From Isoetes taiwanensis (taxonomy: Eukaryota > Streptophyta > Lycopodiopsida > Isoetales > Isoetaceae): DNA of 64,000 nucleotides. Below, in pieces: positions 36,026-46,989 of the stretch. The translations under genes and the position numbers were made by a program. Position 1 is the first letter of the stretch, and each line of letters starts with the position of its first letter. The notes beneath the pieces were generated by a model. That model was not told where the DNA came from. It did not search any database and saw only the letters and a list, made by a program, of their open reading frames with translations. Where the stretch lies: assembly GCA_021234155.1 (NCBI GenBank), contig JAJEKV010000034.1, positions 12,439,800 to 12,503,799 on the forward strand, read 5' to 3'.

Positions 36026-36700
36026 CTATGGCCCTTGAATAAAGAGGTTTCTTCTTTTCCATGTTGACCAAATGATCCATGCTGAAGCTAAGTGAAATGC
36101 CCTCTTTGCCATATTGTCCCAAGAACTTGGGTACAATGCCAATAAGACTTGTTGACTATTCAAACTGCAATCAAAAAGACTCTGAAGCCACAACCAAGCC
36201 GGTCTAGCATGTCGGCATAAGAAGAAACAATGCTCGATTGTCTCATCCCTCCGAAAGATAAAGGGCATGTCCTGTGCACCTCGTGACGAAATTTGTGGAC
36301 CAAAACATTGACGCCAAGACACATCTATGGATGATCCGCCACCACAAAACCGACAACTTTGGATGAAGTAACTTGTCCCAAACCCCAGCTTCCAAACTAC
36401 TTTCTGTTGATTCACTGGTACCACCAAAGGCCATTTTTGTGAGGGGGGCAACACCTCTGCCGCAAGAAGGATCTTATACATAGAATTCACCAAATGCTCA
36501 GCCTTAACATTCTCATGAACCACCCAGAGATGGGAAGCCACTACTTGTGGTATAGGAGGAAGAATGGCAATGACCATGTCGCCAAATTGTGCGATCCCAT
36601 CTAAAAAGAAGGAACTTTATCCAAAATTCTTCCCATGTCGCTAATCGTGTTTCACCGCACCATGCAGAAATTGTAAGCACACCTCGCTAGTTTCCAAGCG
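36026..36700 (-). pseudogene. LINE E zf-RVT C-terminal domain
   Basis: Contains the pattern ...CRFCGGG...ETIEHCFFLCRHARPAW, the Cys/His cluster characteristic of plant LINE zf-RVT domains, followed by the Trp-rich IIWSTWKRRN. Confidence 0.8.
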
Positions 36701-37088
36701 CCCACAGGATGAACCGATGCTACCAAAGGCGATCTCGCTTTGGTTATCGCCAAAGGGATCCACCAACAACTAGCTCCAAGAAACTTCTTGCCATAGGGTG
36801 GAGATGGAAAAGCGTACGCACAATATTCCAAGCATCAAGCAACCCTCTGAGGAAAGGAGACGCGTTAGGATAAGCTGACAACGGATAGAAAAGAGCCCAA
36901 GGAAGCAGTGCCTTGATAGAAGGAGAGCCAAAGGAGAGACAAAGTCTGCAATGATTGGGACGTAAGTCGTAAGCCGTGAGACACATCAACATTATTCAAG
37001 ATCCTCCGATGAACTTGAAATTAATACTTTGCTCAGAGGAGAAAGTCGATCATCCCAAGTCCCCCACGTTGCTTTGGTAAGATGCACT

Positions 37089-38128
37089 TCACCCAACCCA
37101 CCTTGACATCAGCCCCTTCTTCAGTACCCCCGGATGAAATTCAACAATTCTGATGATGAGCTGCATCTTTGCTTGTGGTGCCAGTATAACTGAAGCCATA
37201 TAGACATGTGTGCCACTCAACACTGATTTGGCTACAGTAATTCGACCTGCCATGGACAATTTAGCTGTGGACCACCAGAACAAGTGTTTTTCCAAGCCCT
37301 TAACAACAGTATCCCACGCATCTCCAGCTGAAATATGAATCCCCACAGGAATACCAAGAAGCTTGGTCGCTTTGCCATGAGGAAGGACCTTCCATGGAAA
37401 TGCGTCCACAATGCAGTACACTTCTGCCATCCAACGAAGATACCAGATGCTAAGGAAAAGGAATCCAATAGTGAGATGGCATTCTGCAGATTTTGCTCAT
37501 CAGCCTTTAGGAAAAGAAAAGTATCATCCGCGTACTGATTACAAATCTCCTGCGACCCATTATGCATGGGGAGTCCATGCAAGATGCCATCTTGTGCAGC
37601 AAGTGAGAAAATTTGAGAGAGGACCTCTGCTACAATTGTGAAGAGCAATGGTGCCAATGGGCAACCTTGACGAATGCCACGACCAACCGGAAAGAATGCT
37701 GAAGGCTCTCCTTGAAAAAGAACAGCAGAATGAGCAGAATAGTGGAGTCTCATTACATCAGCGAAGGAAGTGTGCACCAAAGCCAAGATGCAAGATACAC
37801 TTTTCCAAGAAAGTCCAATCAACACCGCCATAGGCTTTTTTGCAAAATCCAACTTCAAGTAAACAATCTCATGAGCCTGCAATCTTGCCCAATAAATACC
37901 CTCATAGGCAGCCGCTACATTATTTAAAATACACCGTCGCGGCAGGAAACCTGACTGTGTAGAGGATATAGAATCAGCAAGAATGTCACGAAGCTTTTGA
38001 GCATAAGCTTTAGCAAAGATCTTGTAAACAGAAGACAACAAGGTAATGGGACGCCAATCGAAAAATTGAAGAAGGCTCCTTACACTTGGGGATGAGGGAG
38101 ATGCAGCCCAATTAAGGAGCTTATCCAA
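37089..38128 (-). pseudogene. LINE E reverse transcriptase
   Basis: RT motifs in order: FDWRPITLLSSVYKIFAK, STQSGFLPRRCILNN, GRGIRQGCPLAPLLF and the catalytic CNQYADDTFLF (near 37540-37510). After a frameshift the thumb follows in 37430-37089 (KLLGIPVGIHI, LSMAGRITVAKSVLS). It makes the cDNA at the nicked target. Non-functional as written. Confidence 0.85.
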
Positions 38129-38293
38129 ATACGTTGTCTCTTGAAATCCAAAAAAGCATTATAGACATCCTCACCAAGCCGCTGCCAATACTTAAAAACT
38201 CCATAGGAATACCATCAATTCCGTGGCATTTGCCTTGCTTCAAAAGAGATGTAGCATCCGCCAAATCATTGAGAGTGATCTCAACTTCCGTGA

Positions 38294-39220
38294 CTAGCCT
38301 TTTGCTCTTCGTGAGACAATATGGTGAATCTTTGCAAGCAATGCCTCTTGAAAAATCTCCGGCCGAAGGGAAGACGACAGCCGCAAAGAAGCCGTGAGAA
38401 ATGATGATGCACAAAATTCTTGAGCTCGCCCTCGGGTCAAAATAAGAGAACCATCAGAACTTCGAGCGACACCAAAGCGATGCTTGTCTCCTGGCCTTTT
38501 GCGGCTCAAGAAGAAACTCTGCATAACGATCTCCCTCCTTGAACCATTGCGGTCCAGCTTTTTAACGCTGAGCCCGGTGAACTGCTCGCCGACTTCATTT
38601 GCCGAATGTTTGCGCAAATTTGCTTCTCCATTTGGCCATCCGGAAGGAAACCTTGATCTACATGCCACTAGTTGCTGATAAAGTTCCATTAAGATCCCTC
38701 GATTTGCAGTTGCATGCTCACGACCCCACCTTTAGCAAAGGACTTTATCGCAGCAAGCACATCAACAATACCGCCATCCCTTTCCGTTTTAGAAAATGCA
38801 GACGACCAAGCTTTGTCTCGCAAGGGCCCGAACTCCGCATCCTTTAAGAAAGAGACATTTAACTTGGAATAAGTTCTAGTCCTACTATGTGCAATATCCT
38901 GAGCGTAAGAAAAGCTTTGTGGATTGTGATCTGAAATAGAAATATCCAAAGACGCTTTTTGAAAGAAAGTGGGCATGCAACCAGCTGCCAAAGCATTATA
39001 GTACCCCCTATCATGTCTTGCATATGCCCTTCCATCACCCAACCAGCCATTGCACTGTGAAGCCCGGTCCCCGTCCCACTTCGCAAAGTTACAGTCTTGC
39101 ATTAGGCGTTGCCATTGTTCGCGTTCGAAACCTTGAACAGTCTCAGTCCCCCTGCCACACCTGTCAGCCTCAAGTTCAACCATGTTGAAGTCCCCTACTA
39201 GTAGCACACCTAGATTATGT
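38294..39220 (-). pseudogene. LINE E endonuclease C-terminal part and linker
   Basis: LGVLLVGDFNMVELEADR near 39200 and ISDHNPQSFSY near 38920 are the GDFN and SDH catalytic motifs of LINE AP-endonucleases. The linker towards RT continues to 38294 in a second frame. Confidence 0.8.
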
Positions 39221-39429
39221 ATAAATATCTTCTTTATTAAAAAGAGAGTGTGTTGGTTTTTTGACACTGAACGCCAGATGTTACGCCACATACGCTGCGT
39301 TCCCTCCCCCTATGGATCTGGTGCTCATACAATTTTCAATTTTTTTCAGCCCTCCCTTTTCTGCCTTTGGAAGACACACTCCTCACGCCACAGTGGAGAC
39401 CTGGAGTGACACTTGAAGCTTTCTCCTAC

Positions 39430-41085
39430 AGGTTCGGATTCTTTATGAGCTTAGAATGGCGTTTGGCCATTTTGTTTCTTCTCTATACCAATGTTTACAT
39501 TTTTTTCTTGAAGCTTTTACCTCATTCCTATTGATGCAAGGCTACTTTTACCTGCAGATCGTTGGATGCGAGCCTACGGTATATTCCTTTGAGTTGGAGA
39601 CAAATTTGCTGCAATTGTTTTGTGTTCTGCCTTCTTTATTTTTGGAAGCACGATTTCTAGGCTCTTGCTGTCTGATTCTGCCTGTGCATCATGAATTTTT
39701 CCAATTTGAAAAATGATCTTTGTGAATCTCATTCCTCAGGTTGGCTCATCATATTTATTTATGGAGGATGTCTTGCGTCTTCGAAGGGAAAGGGATTATG
39801 TTGTATGACAGATCCTCATTTGTAGCAAAGGTAGTGAAGTCAACTGCATATGATTTGGCGCATCGGAGGTGTCAATATGCTTCAATGCTTGCAAGGTCAT
39901 GCAAAAGTCCATCTCTTGCCAGGTTTCAGCATTAGTGACCCATCTTTCCATTGTCTATTACGGCAACAAATTTCCTTACCAATGTTAAAAGCTTTTCATA
40001 AGCAGCTTATGCCTTTGGCATTGTCTTAACCAACATTTCACACACTATTTTTCTTGCAGATTTATGTTTCTTTTTGCTCTGACAGCTGAATCATCTTCTC
40101 CAACGACAAGGGCCTATAGCCTCTATTTTCAAACTATTTCTGTAGAAAGTAATAGATTCAGAAGTATCTTGGAATGTGATAACCATTGGGTACCGACGAA
40201 GTTCAAGGCTTCAATAATAGAAGGCATTCAATGCAAGAAGACAAAGTTTTTCTCAAATGCAAGAAAAGTGCAGATTCAAATATCAAAAAAACAACATGCG
40301 AAAAAAGACTGCTTTTATAAGAGAAAATATCCCCTTAATCGTGAAGGGACGAGTTCATCTAGAATTTATGTTCCTTTGTCGGCGGTGTCACTTCACCAAC
40401 TTCAAAGACTGGTATGCATGGGTAGGCTAGACAAGCTAAGAAGATCACAATAATTTGCCCACGCCCTTTACGGGCCGAGAATAGATGATTAATCGTGTTA
40501 CAAGTTATGCTTGATCTGACAGGGATCCCCCTAAATTCGAAAGAATTTCTAAGCCTGCCTGATTTGCATCATTGTTACTCTGTGGGATTTCCAGTTTATT
40601 CTACTTTATTTATAGGGATGATGATTTTGCATCTTTCAATAAGGTATGATTAATTTACATCAGTACGATATGATGATTTTGCGTCTTTTGGAGATGGATC
40701 TTGCATTATATGTATTTTTGCTTACAAAATTTTATGCACAACATGATTGATATAAGCAACATATCATGAAGATTTGCGAGGAGCTTATGATGCTGCATAT
40801 CAGGTCAATTGCTGAGTTCTATTCCAGGTTGCATATGTTGCATATTTTTTCTTTACTTCTCTTGCTGCCAAATACTGATAAATCATCTACTAATATTTGG
40901 TCTCTTTTGAACAACTACAGTTCTCTCGTGATGTAGCTCTTTTAGAAGCCCTTAACTCATCTAGAACCACATTCTGGTGTGGAGGCCAGATTCTGCCTAT
41001 GGCTCTTCTTATCACCTGCAAGTGATATTATATCTCCTCAAAGTTTAGGCTAGCCTGTTGCTTAATAGAGCCCTTATATTTAGTC
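39430..41085 (+). other. Unassigned stretch, possible exon remnants
   Basis: Open stretches at 39456-39716 and 40064-40453 (129 codons, Lys-rich KKTKFFSNARKVQIQISKKQ) are not recognised. T-rich tracts before AG at about 40055 look like splice acceptors. This may be intron and exon debris of a cellular gene interrupted by repeats, but nothing confirms it. Confidence 0.25.
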
Positions 41086-41089
41086 ATTC

Positions 41090-41175
41090 TCAAAGAAGGA
41101 AGGAAGGAAGGAAGTATATTGTAACGTCCACGGAGGCCAACTGGCCTATGAGACGGTGATACAATATAGCGGAAA
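41090..41175 (-). mobile_element. LINE F 3' end, separated from its body by element B
   Basis: On the plus strand GGAAGGAAGG...TATATTGTAACGTCCACGGAGG resembles the 3' ends of LINEs G (60735) and H (62997), which read TTATCGTCCACGAAGG and TAGTTCCACGGAGACC after their tails. The LINE F body resumes at 58450 on the other side of B. The bases beside B are (G)GAAA on both sides, a probable target duplication of B. Confidence 0.6.
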
Positions 41176-42794
41176 TGTGACGTTCCAGGAGAATATACGC
41201 CATAAATACGTATATTCCTGGACCCGTCACTATACAAGCCTAAGTTCATAGTCTTGTATACCATGGATTGTGGCACTAAGGGGCATGACTAAGTTATTCA
41301 CATAACTTAGCCAACCATAGGTTAAGACCATTTTCCACGTGGCCTTAACCTATTGGGCACCCGCCACACAAGACTCACCCTATTGGTGCCACGTGGCATC
41401 CTAGGTGGACCTAACTTATATTAGTGGGAACCCTAACCCTAGGCCTCTTTCCAGCCCTAGCTCCCAGAGATTCATCTACACTGCCGAAACCCCCGCTTGA
41501 ACATCGCTTGTTGTGACATAGACCGGTGCAAAGAGCTCCCGTAGGGGTAGACCCGTTCTTGGAGCAAGAGCAGCATTACGTGAGTCGAAGACCATGGAGA
41601 CACCCGGATCTGGAGAGAGAGCTTCGGGAGCAGGTATGTAGGGTAGTAGTTATGATAGTTCATCTGGAATTAGCATTCCAGATGTGCTAGTATCTTGTAT
41701 CTAGGGTAGAGCCATCCTAGAACCCGTATTCATCATCTTGAACCCTAACCATTAGTTAAATTTGTATGATTAGGTTAAGATGTTCTTATGATTATTCTCA
41801 TGATATGATGATTATGTGATGATGGTTGATCATGTTTGCTCCTCTTGTATTGGGAAGGGGGGTAGAGACCTAGGGCCATATGTAGTATGCTCCTAGAGTA
41901 GATCCCTTAGTTCCTATTAGTTGCGGCCTGTGCATAGGAGCCCACCAGGCTATTGGGGCTATGATGCGACTCAGCACCACACAACGGGGCTAGAAGTAAT
42001 GTGGAGGGAGGATCCCTGCCGAGTGGGGGCTTCGGGGGATCCCATAGTGGGCTAGGCTTATGGTCGGTCACTTCGTGAGGGCCGAGCATGGGTTCGACAC
42101 CTCCTGGGGCAATGGTGCCGCCCTGCCTCTTGAGAGCTGCAAGTGTCGGCTTGGCTCTCGTTTTGGGGGGTTAAGTCGGGTACGAATCGTGTGTCGCCAC
42201 GATTCTCTAGCCGCCCACGGAACTTCTAGACCCTGGGAAGGGGAGATGCAACTCTTCCTGCCTCGTCGGACCAGGGAGATGCAACCTGGAGTAGTCCCGA
42301 TGGGTGATGCCAGGGGATTGCGTATCCGGAAGGCTAGAGTCACGCCAGAGCCTGATTTAGCCCATCTGCAAAGTATGCACAGGAGGGGCGGATGGAGTGG
42401 TCAACCCTAGCCATTGTCTTATGCCAGTCCTCGCCATTGCCATGACTCGGTCTGCTCTATCTTGAGGCCTAGCCGGTTAGTCATCCTCCTTACGAGTCTG
42501 AGCCTGGGTAGGAGCTCTCATGTTTTACGGTTTATGATTATCATCTTTGCACTTGTGGATATGTGATGGACTACCCTTCGAGGTAGTATTTGTATTGTTG
42601 ATGCTAGTTCTGACATGTTCATCTATAGGAGCCCATAGGGGAAGGGCGCGCAAGACACCTTCGTGTCCCCTCCCTGCACTAGGGTCACCTTAGAGTGCGG
42701 GGTAGACGAAGGGCCTGTGCGGTTGTTGAGCCGGACGGGGGATTTCCTGCCGAGTGTACGGCCGGGCGCCGTATGTTTAGCAGGGAGCGTCACA
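41176..42794 (+). repeat. Element B 5' LTR (1619 bp)
   Basis: Begins TGTGACGTTCCAGG and ends GGGAGCGTCACA. Bases 1-55 form an inverted repeat (GTGACG...CCAGG with CCTGGACCCGTCAC around CCATAAATA). Further inverted pairs are CTAAGTTAT/ATAACTTAG and GGTTAAG/CTTAACC. Two CACGTG G-boxes lie at 41336-41341 and 41390-41395. All are conserved in LTRs A and C. No clear TATA box was placed. Confidence 0.93.
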
Positions 42795-42795
42795 A

Positions 42796-42807
42796 TGGTA
42801 TCAGAGC
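42796..42807 (+). other. Primer-binding site (initiator Met tRNA)
   Basis: TGGTATCAGAGC, one base after the LTR end. This is the standard plant LTR-retrotransposon PBS for tRNA-iMet. Confidence 0.92.
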
Positions 42808-43277
42808 AATGTTCTTGGTTGACCAGGAACTAGCACTGACCATAACCATGAAAGTAGTCTAACAGGCCTATAGGGGTGTGAAATAAAAATTTCCACCATC
42901 GAACCCCGGAAATGAGGGAAAAATTTTTTTTTTCTTAGGTAGTGGGTCCGGAGTAAGGTTAAGTGTTAGACGAAGAATGAATGAAGTCTAATTCATCCTC
43001 TAGTAAAATTGGAGTGGAAATTATGTATCTGCATCAAATTTCACCTAAAATGGGTCGAAGAATCATGCCAATCGGAGACCCCAGTGAAAAATGGCGCAAA
43101 TCCATAATTAGCACTTCAAACCGTTACGAAATTCGAAAATTTTAAAGTATAATACGAATTAATACAGAAATAATACATACATTAATAATTAAATAATTAC
43201 TAAATATGGGGTAATTAATAAGGGAGGCTAATAAATAGGGGTAATTATGGTGGGATAATATTCCTAGGGACCTTCCT

Positions 43278-43350
43278 TTTAAATATCTGACACCTCATTC
43301 CTTCTCCAACCTTTCCCCCCACCATCTCTCTCTTGCTCAGCTTTACGTCA
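43278..43350 (+). promoter_or_regulatory. Candidate internal promoter or leader upstream of ORF1
   Basis: A TATA-like TTTAAATAT (43278-43286) is followed by a CT-rich stretch and ACGTCA (43345-43350), 23 bases before the ORF1 start codon. The same arrangement is present in C although flanking bases differ. ACGTCA is the hexamer known from plant histone gene promoters; here it lies downstream of the TATA-like box, so a promoter role is uncertain. Confidence 0.35.
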
Positions 43351-43372
43351 TCCATTTCCTGAACCGTAAGAT

Positions 43373-44470
43373 ATGGCTCGAACTAAACAGACAGCAAGGA
43401 AGTATCACGAGCGACCCACCCTCTCAATGGCGCAAGCAGCACCAGGTCGGCACGTCAAGAAGGTTCCTGAGCACCTTCGACCGAAGCCGGGAGATGAGGA
43501 GTCTCCCTCCAGCAGCAGCGGCGACACCTTCCACGACGCCGAAGAGGACGCACCGAGCCCCAGCAGCAGCTCTTCCTCGGCAGGCTCCCAGAGAACTGGC
43601 GACTCCCGCCACTTTGGGCCCTTGTCGGACACTGAGATAGAAGAGCAGGTTGAGGAGCAGGTGGATGGGCAGCAGCAGCAGCACCAAACTCAAGAGGCGG
43701 GCCCTTCAGCACCAAAGAAGAAGGGCAAGGAGAAGGTTGCAGAGTGGCCGGAGGAGAAGGCTGCTAGGAAGAAGAGGGAGCGCGAGCGGGAGCTGAGGCA
43801 GCAGGAGAGAAGGACGAAGAGAAGAAACGACGGGCCTCGCAGGACCGTCGTCATAGAAGAGCCTCGTGAAGAGCAGGAGCAGCAGGGCGCTGGGGGGTCT
43901 TCCAACCCCGACGCAAGACCACCTTACCCCAAGTGGCCGGAGCCACCGAAGGTGGTCAAAAAGCAGAAGGTGGGAGAACGGGAATTCACGCTCCACCAGG
44001 ATCGTGAATTCATGCGCAAGATGAAGGCGTACCAAGAGTACCTCCGTCGCTGGACGAGGTACAACGACTGGTACTGCCGTCAGAATGTGCAGAGATCCGT
44101 CGAGGGCGGCAGGCCGAAGAAAAATCAGCCGAAGCCACCCCCACCTAGACCGGAGAAGCCCAAAAGGGTTCACCACGGGCCAAATAGTCCGCACGCCCGT
44201 GTGTTTAGGGAGATCAAGCACTTCCAGATGTGCACAAATCTCCTCATAAGGAAGGCGCCTTTCGAGCGCCTCCTTCGGGAAATCATGCAGGAGTTCCGGA
44301 CCGATTATAGGGTTACCCCTCTAATGACCCGGGCCCTGCAAGAGGCCGCTGAAGCAGAGCTGGTGCAGCTCTTTGAAGAAGGGAATCTCTGTGCCATCCA
44401 TGCTAAGAGGGTCACGCTCATGCCAAAAGACCTACACTTAGCACGGAGGATTCGCAGGGAGAGGCCCTAG
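43373..44470 (+). CDS. ORF1: histone H3-like protein with long linker
   Basis: 365 residues. 1-10: [10 protein letters not shown], identical to the H3 N-terminus (Arg2, Thr3, Lys4, Arg8, Lys9; Ser10 is Tyr). 19-270: linker with Ser runs, acidic Gln/Glu repeats (EEQVEEQ), Lys/Arg/Glu-rich segments and Pro-rich segments; later tail lysines (14, 18, 23, 27, 36) are not recognisable. 274-365: complete H3 fold: alpha-N (FREIKHFQ), LLIRK, alpha-1 ([13 protein letters not shown]), alpha-2 ([16 protein letters not shown]), [11 protein letters not shown], alpha-3 ([15 protein letters not shown]). By hand, the last 75 residues align to plant H3 without gaps, about 52 identical. Histone-partner residues equivalent to Cys110, His113, Arg116, Asp123 and Leu126, and DNA-contacting Arg63, Lys64, Arg72 and Arg83, are kept; Lys56 is Met and Lys79 is Arg. 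Loop 1 has canonical H3 length, unlike CENP-A. First ATG after the leader; likely nuclear. Confidence 0.95.
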   Translation: MARTKQTARKYHERPTLSMAQAAPGRHVKKVPEHLRPKPGDEESPSSSSGDTFHDAEEDAPSPSSSSSSAGSQRTGDSRHFGPLSDTEIEEQVEEQVDGQQQQHQTQEAGPSAPKKKGKEKVAEWPEEKAARKKRERERELRQQERRTKRRNDGPRRTVVIEEPREEQEQQGAGGSSNPDARPPYPKWPEPPKVVKKQKVGEREFTLHQDREFMRKMKAYQEYLRRWTRYNDWYCRQNVQRSVEGGRPKKNQPKPPPPRPEKPKRVHHGPNSPHARVFREIKHFQMCTNLLIRKAPFERLLREIMQEFRTDYRVTPLMTRALQEAAEAELVQLFEEGNLCAIHAKRVTLMPKDLHLARRIRRERP

Positions 44471-45260
44471 ACCCTCAATTTTGCAAATTTTGTTAGACAA
44501 TTAAGTTTTCATGTAAATGTATTTTCCCTGTTAATATAAAAGTTGTTTTCCTCTGTAAGTAAAAATTTTGATGCTTGAAATGTAGGAAATTAAATCAAAT
44601 TGTAATAGAATTTTTTTAGCATGCTTGGGAATAGCCTAGAAACCACGTCTACAACAAAATTTTGACAAAAAAATGTCATCAAAAAGCAAAAAATGGGCCA
44701 ACCGGGTGAGACCGCGCCAATGGCCTCTGCATTCGCGACGCGGGCGCGTTTCGCGCAGATTCACCCGGGTGCTCAGAAAAATTGCTTTTAGGTGTCAGTT
44801 TTGCTCAAAATAAGTTGCTAGTTAGGTTAGAATTGATCCAATTAGTCATGTTAGCATCTTCAAACTCTTAAAAATGACCAAAAATGGCTCAAAAATAGGC
44901 CAACCGGGTGAGACCGCGCCAAACGCGTCGACGCGGAGGCCATCCGCGCGGATTCACCCGGGTCAGCCCATTTTCGACCCAAATTAGCCAAATTTGACCC
45001 AACAAACTACTATGTAGTGTTTCTTGCTTTGTTTTGCTTAGGTTTGCACTTCATGGTAGCTCATTTGGACACCCATAGCCATAGAACAAAGGCCTTTCTC
45101 ATCTAGGTACCTTTTGCACGAATCCCGAGGCCAACCATAGTCTATAAAAAGGGGCCTCATTTGCCATTTTCCCTTCAACAACTGCTCCCAACCACTTAGG
45201 GCGATTTTCTCGACTCCTCACTCATCCTTGCAAGCCATTTTCTGCACTCTTCTTTGCTCA
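44471..45260 (+). other. ORF1-ORF2 leader with twin hairpins
   Basis: Inverted repeats at 44701-44770 and 44903-44963, each starting ACCGGGTGAGACCGCGCCAA and ending GATTCACCCGGGT. They can pair ACCGGGTGA with TCACCCGGGT and have GC-rich inner arms. The remaining sequence is AT-rich and non-coding. The pair is kept in C and, with different bases, in D. Possible roles are RNA packaging, translation of ORF2 or gag, or recombination; none is shown. Confidence 0.75.
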
Positions 45261-46753
45261 ATGGCGCCCAGCAACTTTGAAAGATGGTACAATGCTGCAA
45301 GCCATATCCATCAGCTCCCTGCTGAGCAAGCCTTCTCTGTGTTTGACCACTTGTTTGATCTTCATGCAACTCTGACTAGAACACCATACTACATAGATAT
45401 CATGTGCCAATACGACCAACAGGTCCTGCCTTGGAAAGTTAGACTACCTCCTAGGGGAGGGAATTGGGTTTCTCTTGAGACACTCACCCAAGCCTTAGGT
45501 CGAGAGATGGGAGGATCCAAAGGCAAGAGTCAGCTATGGGATAGGACTAGGACCATGCCCGATTACATGACCTACAGACATAATAGGCATAGGTACCTTT
45601 CATCTCAGACAGCCCTTGCCCTCTTCATGCACTATAAGTCAATCAACAAAGTAGGGGAACCTTCCGTTCAGCCCTTAGACTTAGCACCACTTGATACCAA
45701 AAGAGGGCCCGTGATCAAATCCTCAATATAGATTCCTCCGCGTATGAATACCATGGCACGACGTCGGGGGCACCAGTTAGGGGAGCAAAACCCAGAGTGG
45801 GAGAGCAGGGAGGCAACAAGGATGCAGAGATACATGTCGAGGCACGACGACGACATCAGAAGAGCCACCGGCCTAAGATCACAAAATCACCACCGATAGT
45901 CATCGACGGAGAGAGGAGTACATTTTAGCAAATGACATCCTCAACTTGTCATATTGCCGTGAAATCAGGGGCTTCAATCGACGAGCTCTTAGGCATGATA
46001 GCACATGGGAAAAGCGCGGACCTCATCGACTATTCATACCAGGAGATTCCAAGGGAGCTGGCGGAGAGACACTCTTATGCTGGGGAGACAATGTCAGACA
46101 TAGCAACCTATCAGCAGATAAGGGAGATCTATCGACAGCAGGAACCTATCATTTCGGAGGAGGAATTCCAGCAGATACAGAGCACATTGTATAAACCAGG
46201 GAGGGGCCCAAGCTCAAGCCGCGCCGATCCAGAGCATGAGGGAAGGGTCCAAAGAAGATCAACTTGGACAATGCAACCAAAGATGTGGAGAGATCATGAA
46301 GATCTTATGGCGAGAGAGATACCACGGCGAGCGGCTCAAAGGAAGGGCACCGGATCGCGAGGCACGGGTAAAGGCACGGCACTTCGCTACTATCTCCCAG
46401 CCCTCAGCCAAGGGCAAATGGTAGTCTTCCACAAGGAGTTCAGCCCAAGGGGAAGAATCCGTGGCACTTCTCATAGCACTCTCTAAGCCGGGCAAGATTC
46501 AAAAATATACGCCCATGCGGACCACATCATCCTTTTCAAGAGGTCCGTCGCGCTCCATTGCCTCGACTTTGCTAGAGGACACCTCAGGGACACATCACTT
46601 TCAGTAGTAGCAGCAACTGCACCAGAACTCCCGGAACTGGAGATGACCCGAGCACTCGAAGGAAGGTCGACAAGGAACATCTTGCGCAACCTCGGCAAAG
46701 GCCTCCGATTCAGGGATGTCAAGAATTTCTTTAAGCTTTCAGGAGGTCATTGA
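45261..46753 (+). pseudogene. ORF2: conserved protein of unknown function
   Basis: It starts MAPSNFERWYNAASHI (45261) and ends LSGGH before TGA at 46751-46753, about 495 codons. It is open at 45261-45731 and 45932-46486, with frameshifts between and after. Notable segments are FSVFDHLFDL, YRHNRHRYLSS, QIREIYRQQEPIISEEEFQQ and an Arg/Gly-rich stretch with GRIRGTSHSTL. No transmembrane segment, zinc motif or known domain is seen, so there is no support for an envelope. Its homolog in A and possible trace in D show it belongs to the family. It is followed by a 240-bp AT-rich spacer before gag, unusual for a gypsy element. Confidence 0.6.
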
Positions 46754-46989
46754 ATAGTTGTAAAATTTCCCTTTTAAGTTTTTAAAATTGTGCTAAATGT
46801 TTTCTTGTACCCTACTGTGCTAGTACATATCTAGTCTACCATGTAACTTCTATGTATTAATGACTATTAACTGTTTTTATAAATGCAATGCTTCACATGA
46901 TTTCTTTTATAACCAAAATTAATTCAATTACAAGAGAAATTGATCAACGTATAACCCAAATAACATGTATTGATGATCAATCCTTGCAG

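Larger units (their letters stand above)
35745..39240 (-). mobile_element. LINE E: L1-like retrotransposon, 5'-truncated, decayed
   Basis: Minus-strand order: apurinic endonuclease C-terminal part, reverse transcriptase, zf-RVT domain, 3' UTR, AATAAA-like signal (35780 region) and poly(A) seen as poly(T) at 35745-35767. The endonuclease N-terminus is missing, consistent with ordinary 5' truncation near 39240. Several frameshifts break the ORF. Confidence 0.85.

Noticed and set aside
36026-39291. Possible intact L1 element
   Set aside because: The endonuclease N-terminus is missing and the RT is broken by several frameshifts.
43405-44221. Minus-strand ORFs opposite B ORF1 (75-171 codons)
   Set aside because: Shadows of the GC-rich H3 ORF with Leu/Arg/Ser-rich composition and no domain.
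43373-44470. Interpretation of ORF1 as CENH3/CENP-A
   Set aside because: Loop 1 has the same length as canonical H3, the tail start is canonical ARTKQTARK and alpha-3 reads MPKD, so canonical H3 is the better parent. CENH3 remains possible only for the D fragment.
45261-46753. ORF2 as an envelope gene
   Set aside because: No signal peptide or transmembrane segment, and it lies upstream of gag rather than downstream of pol.
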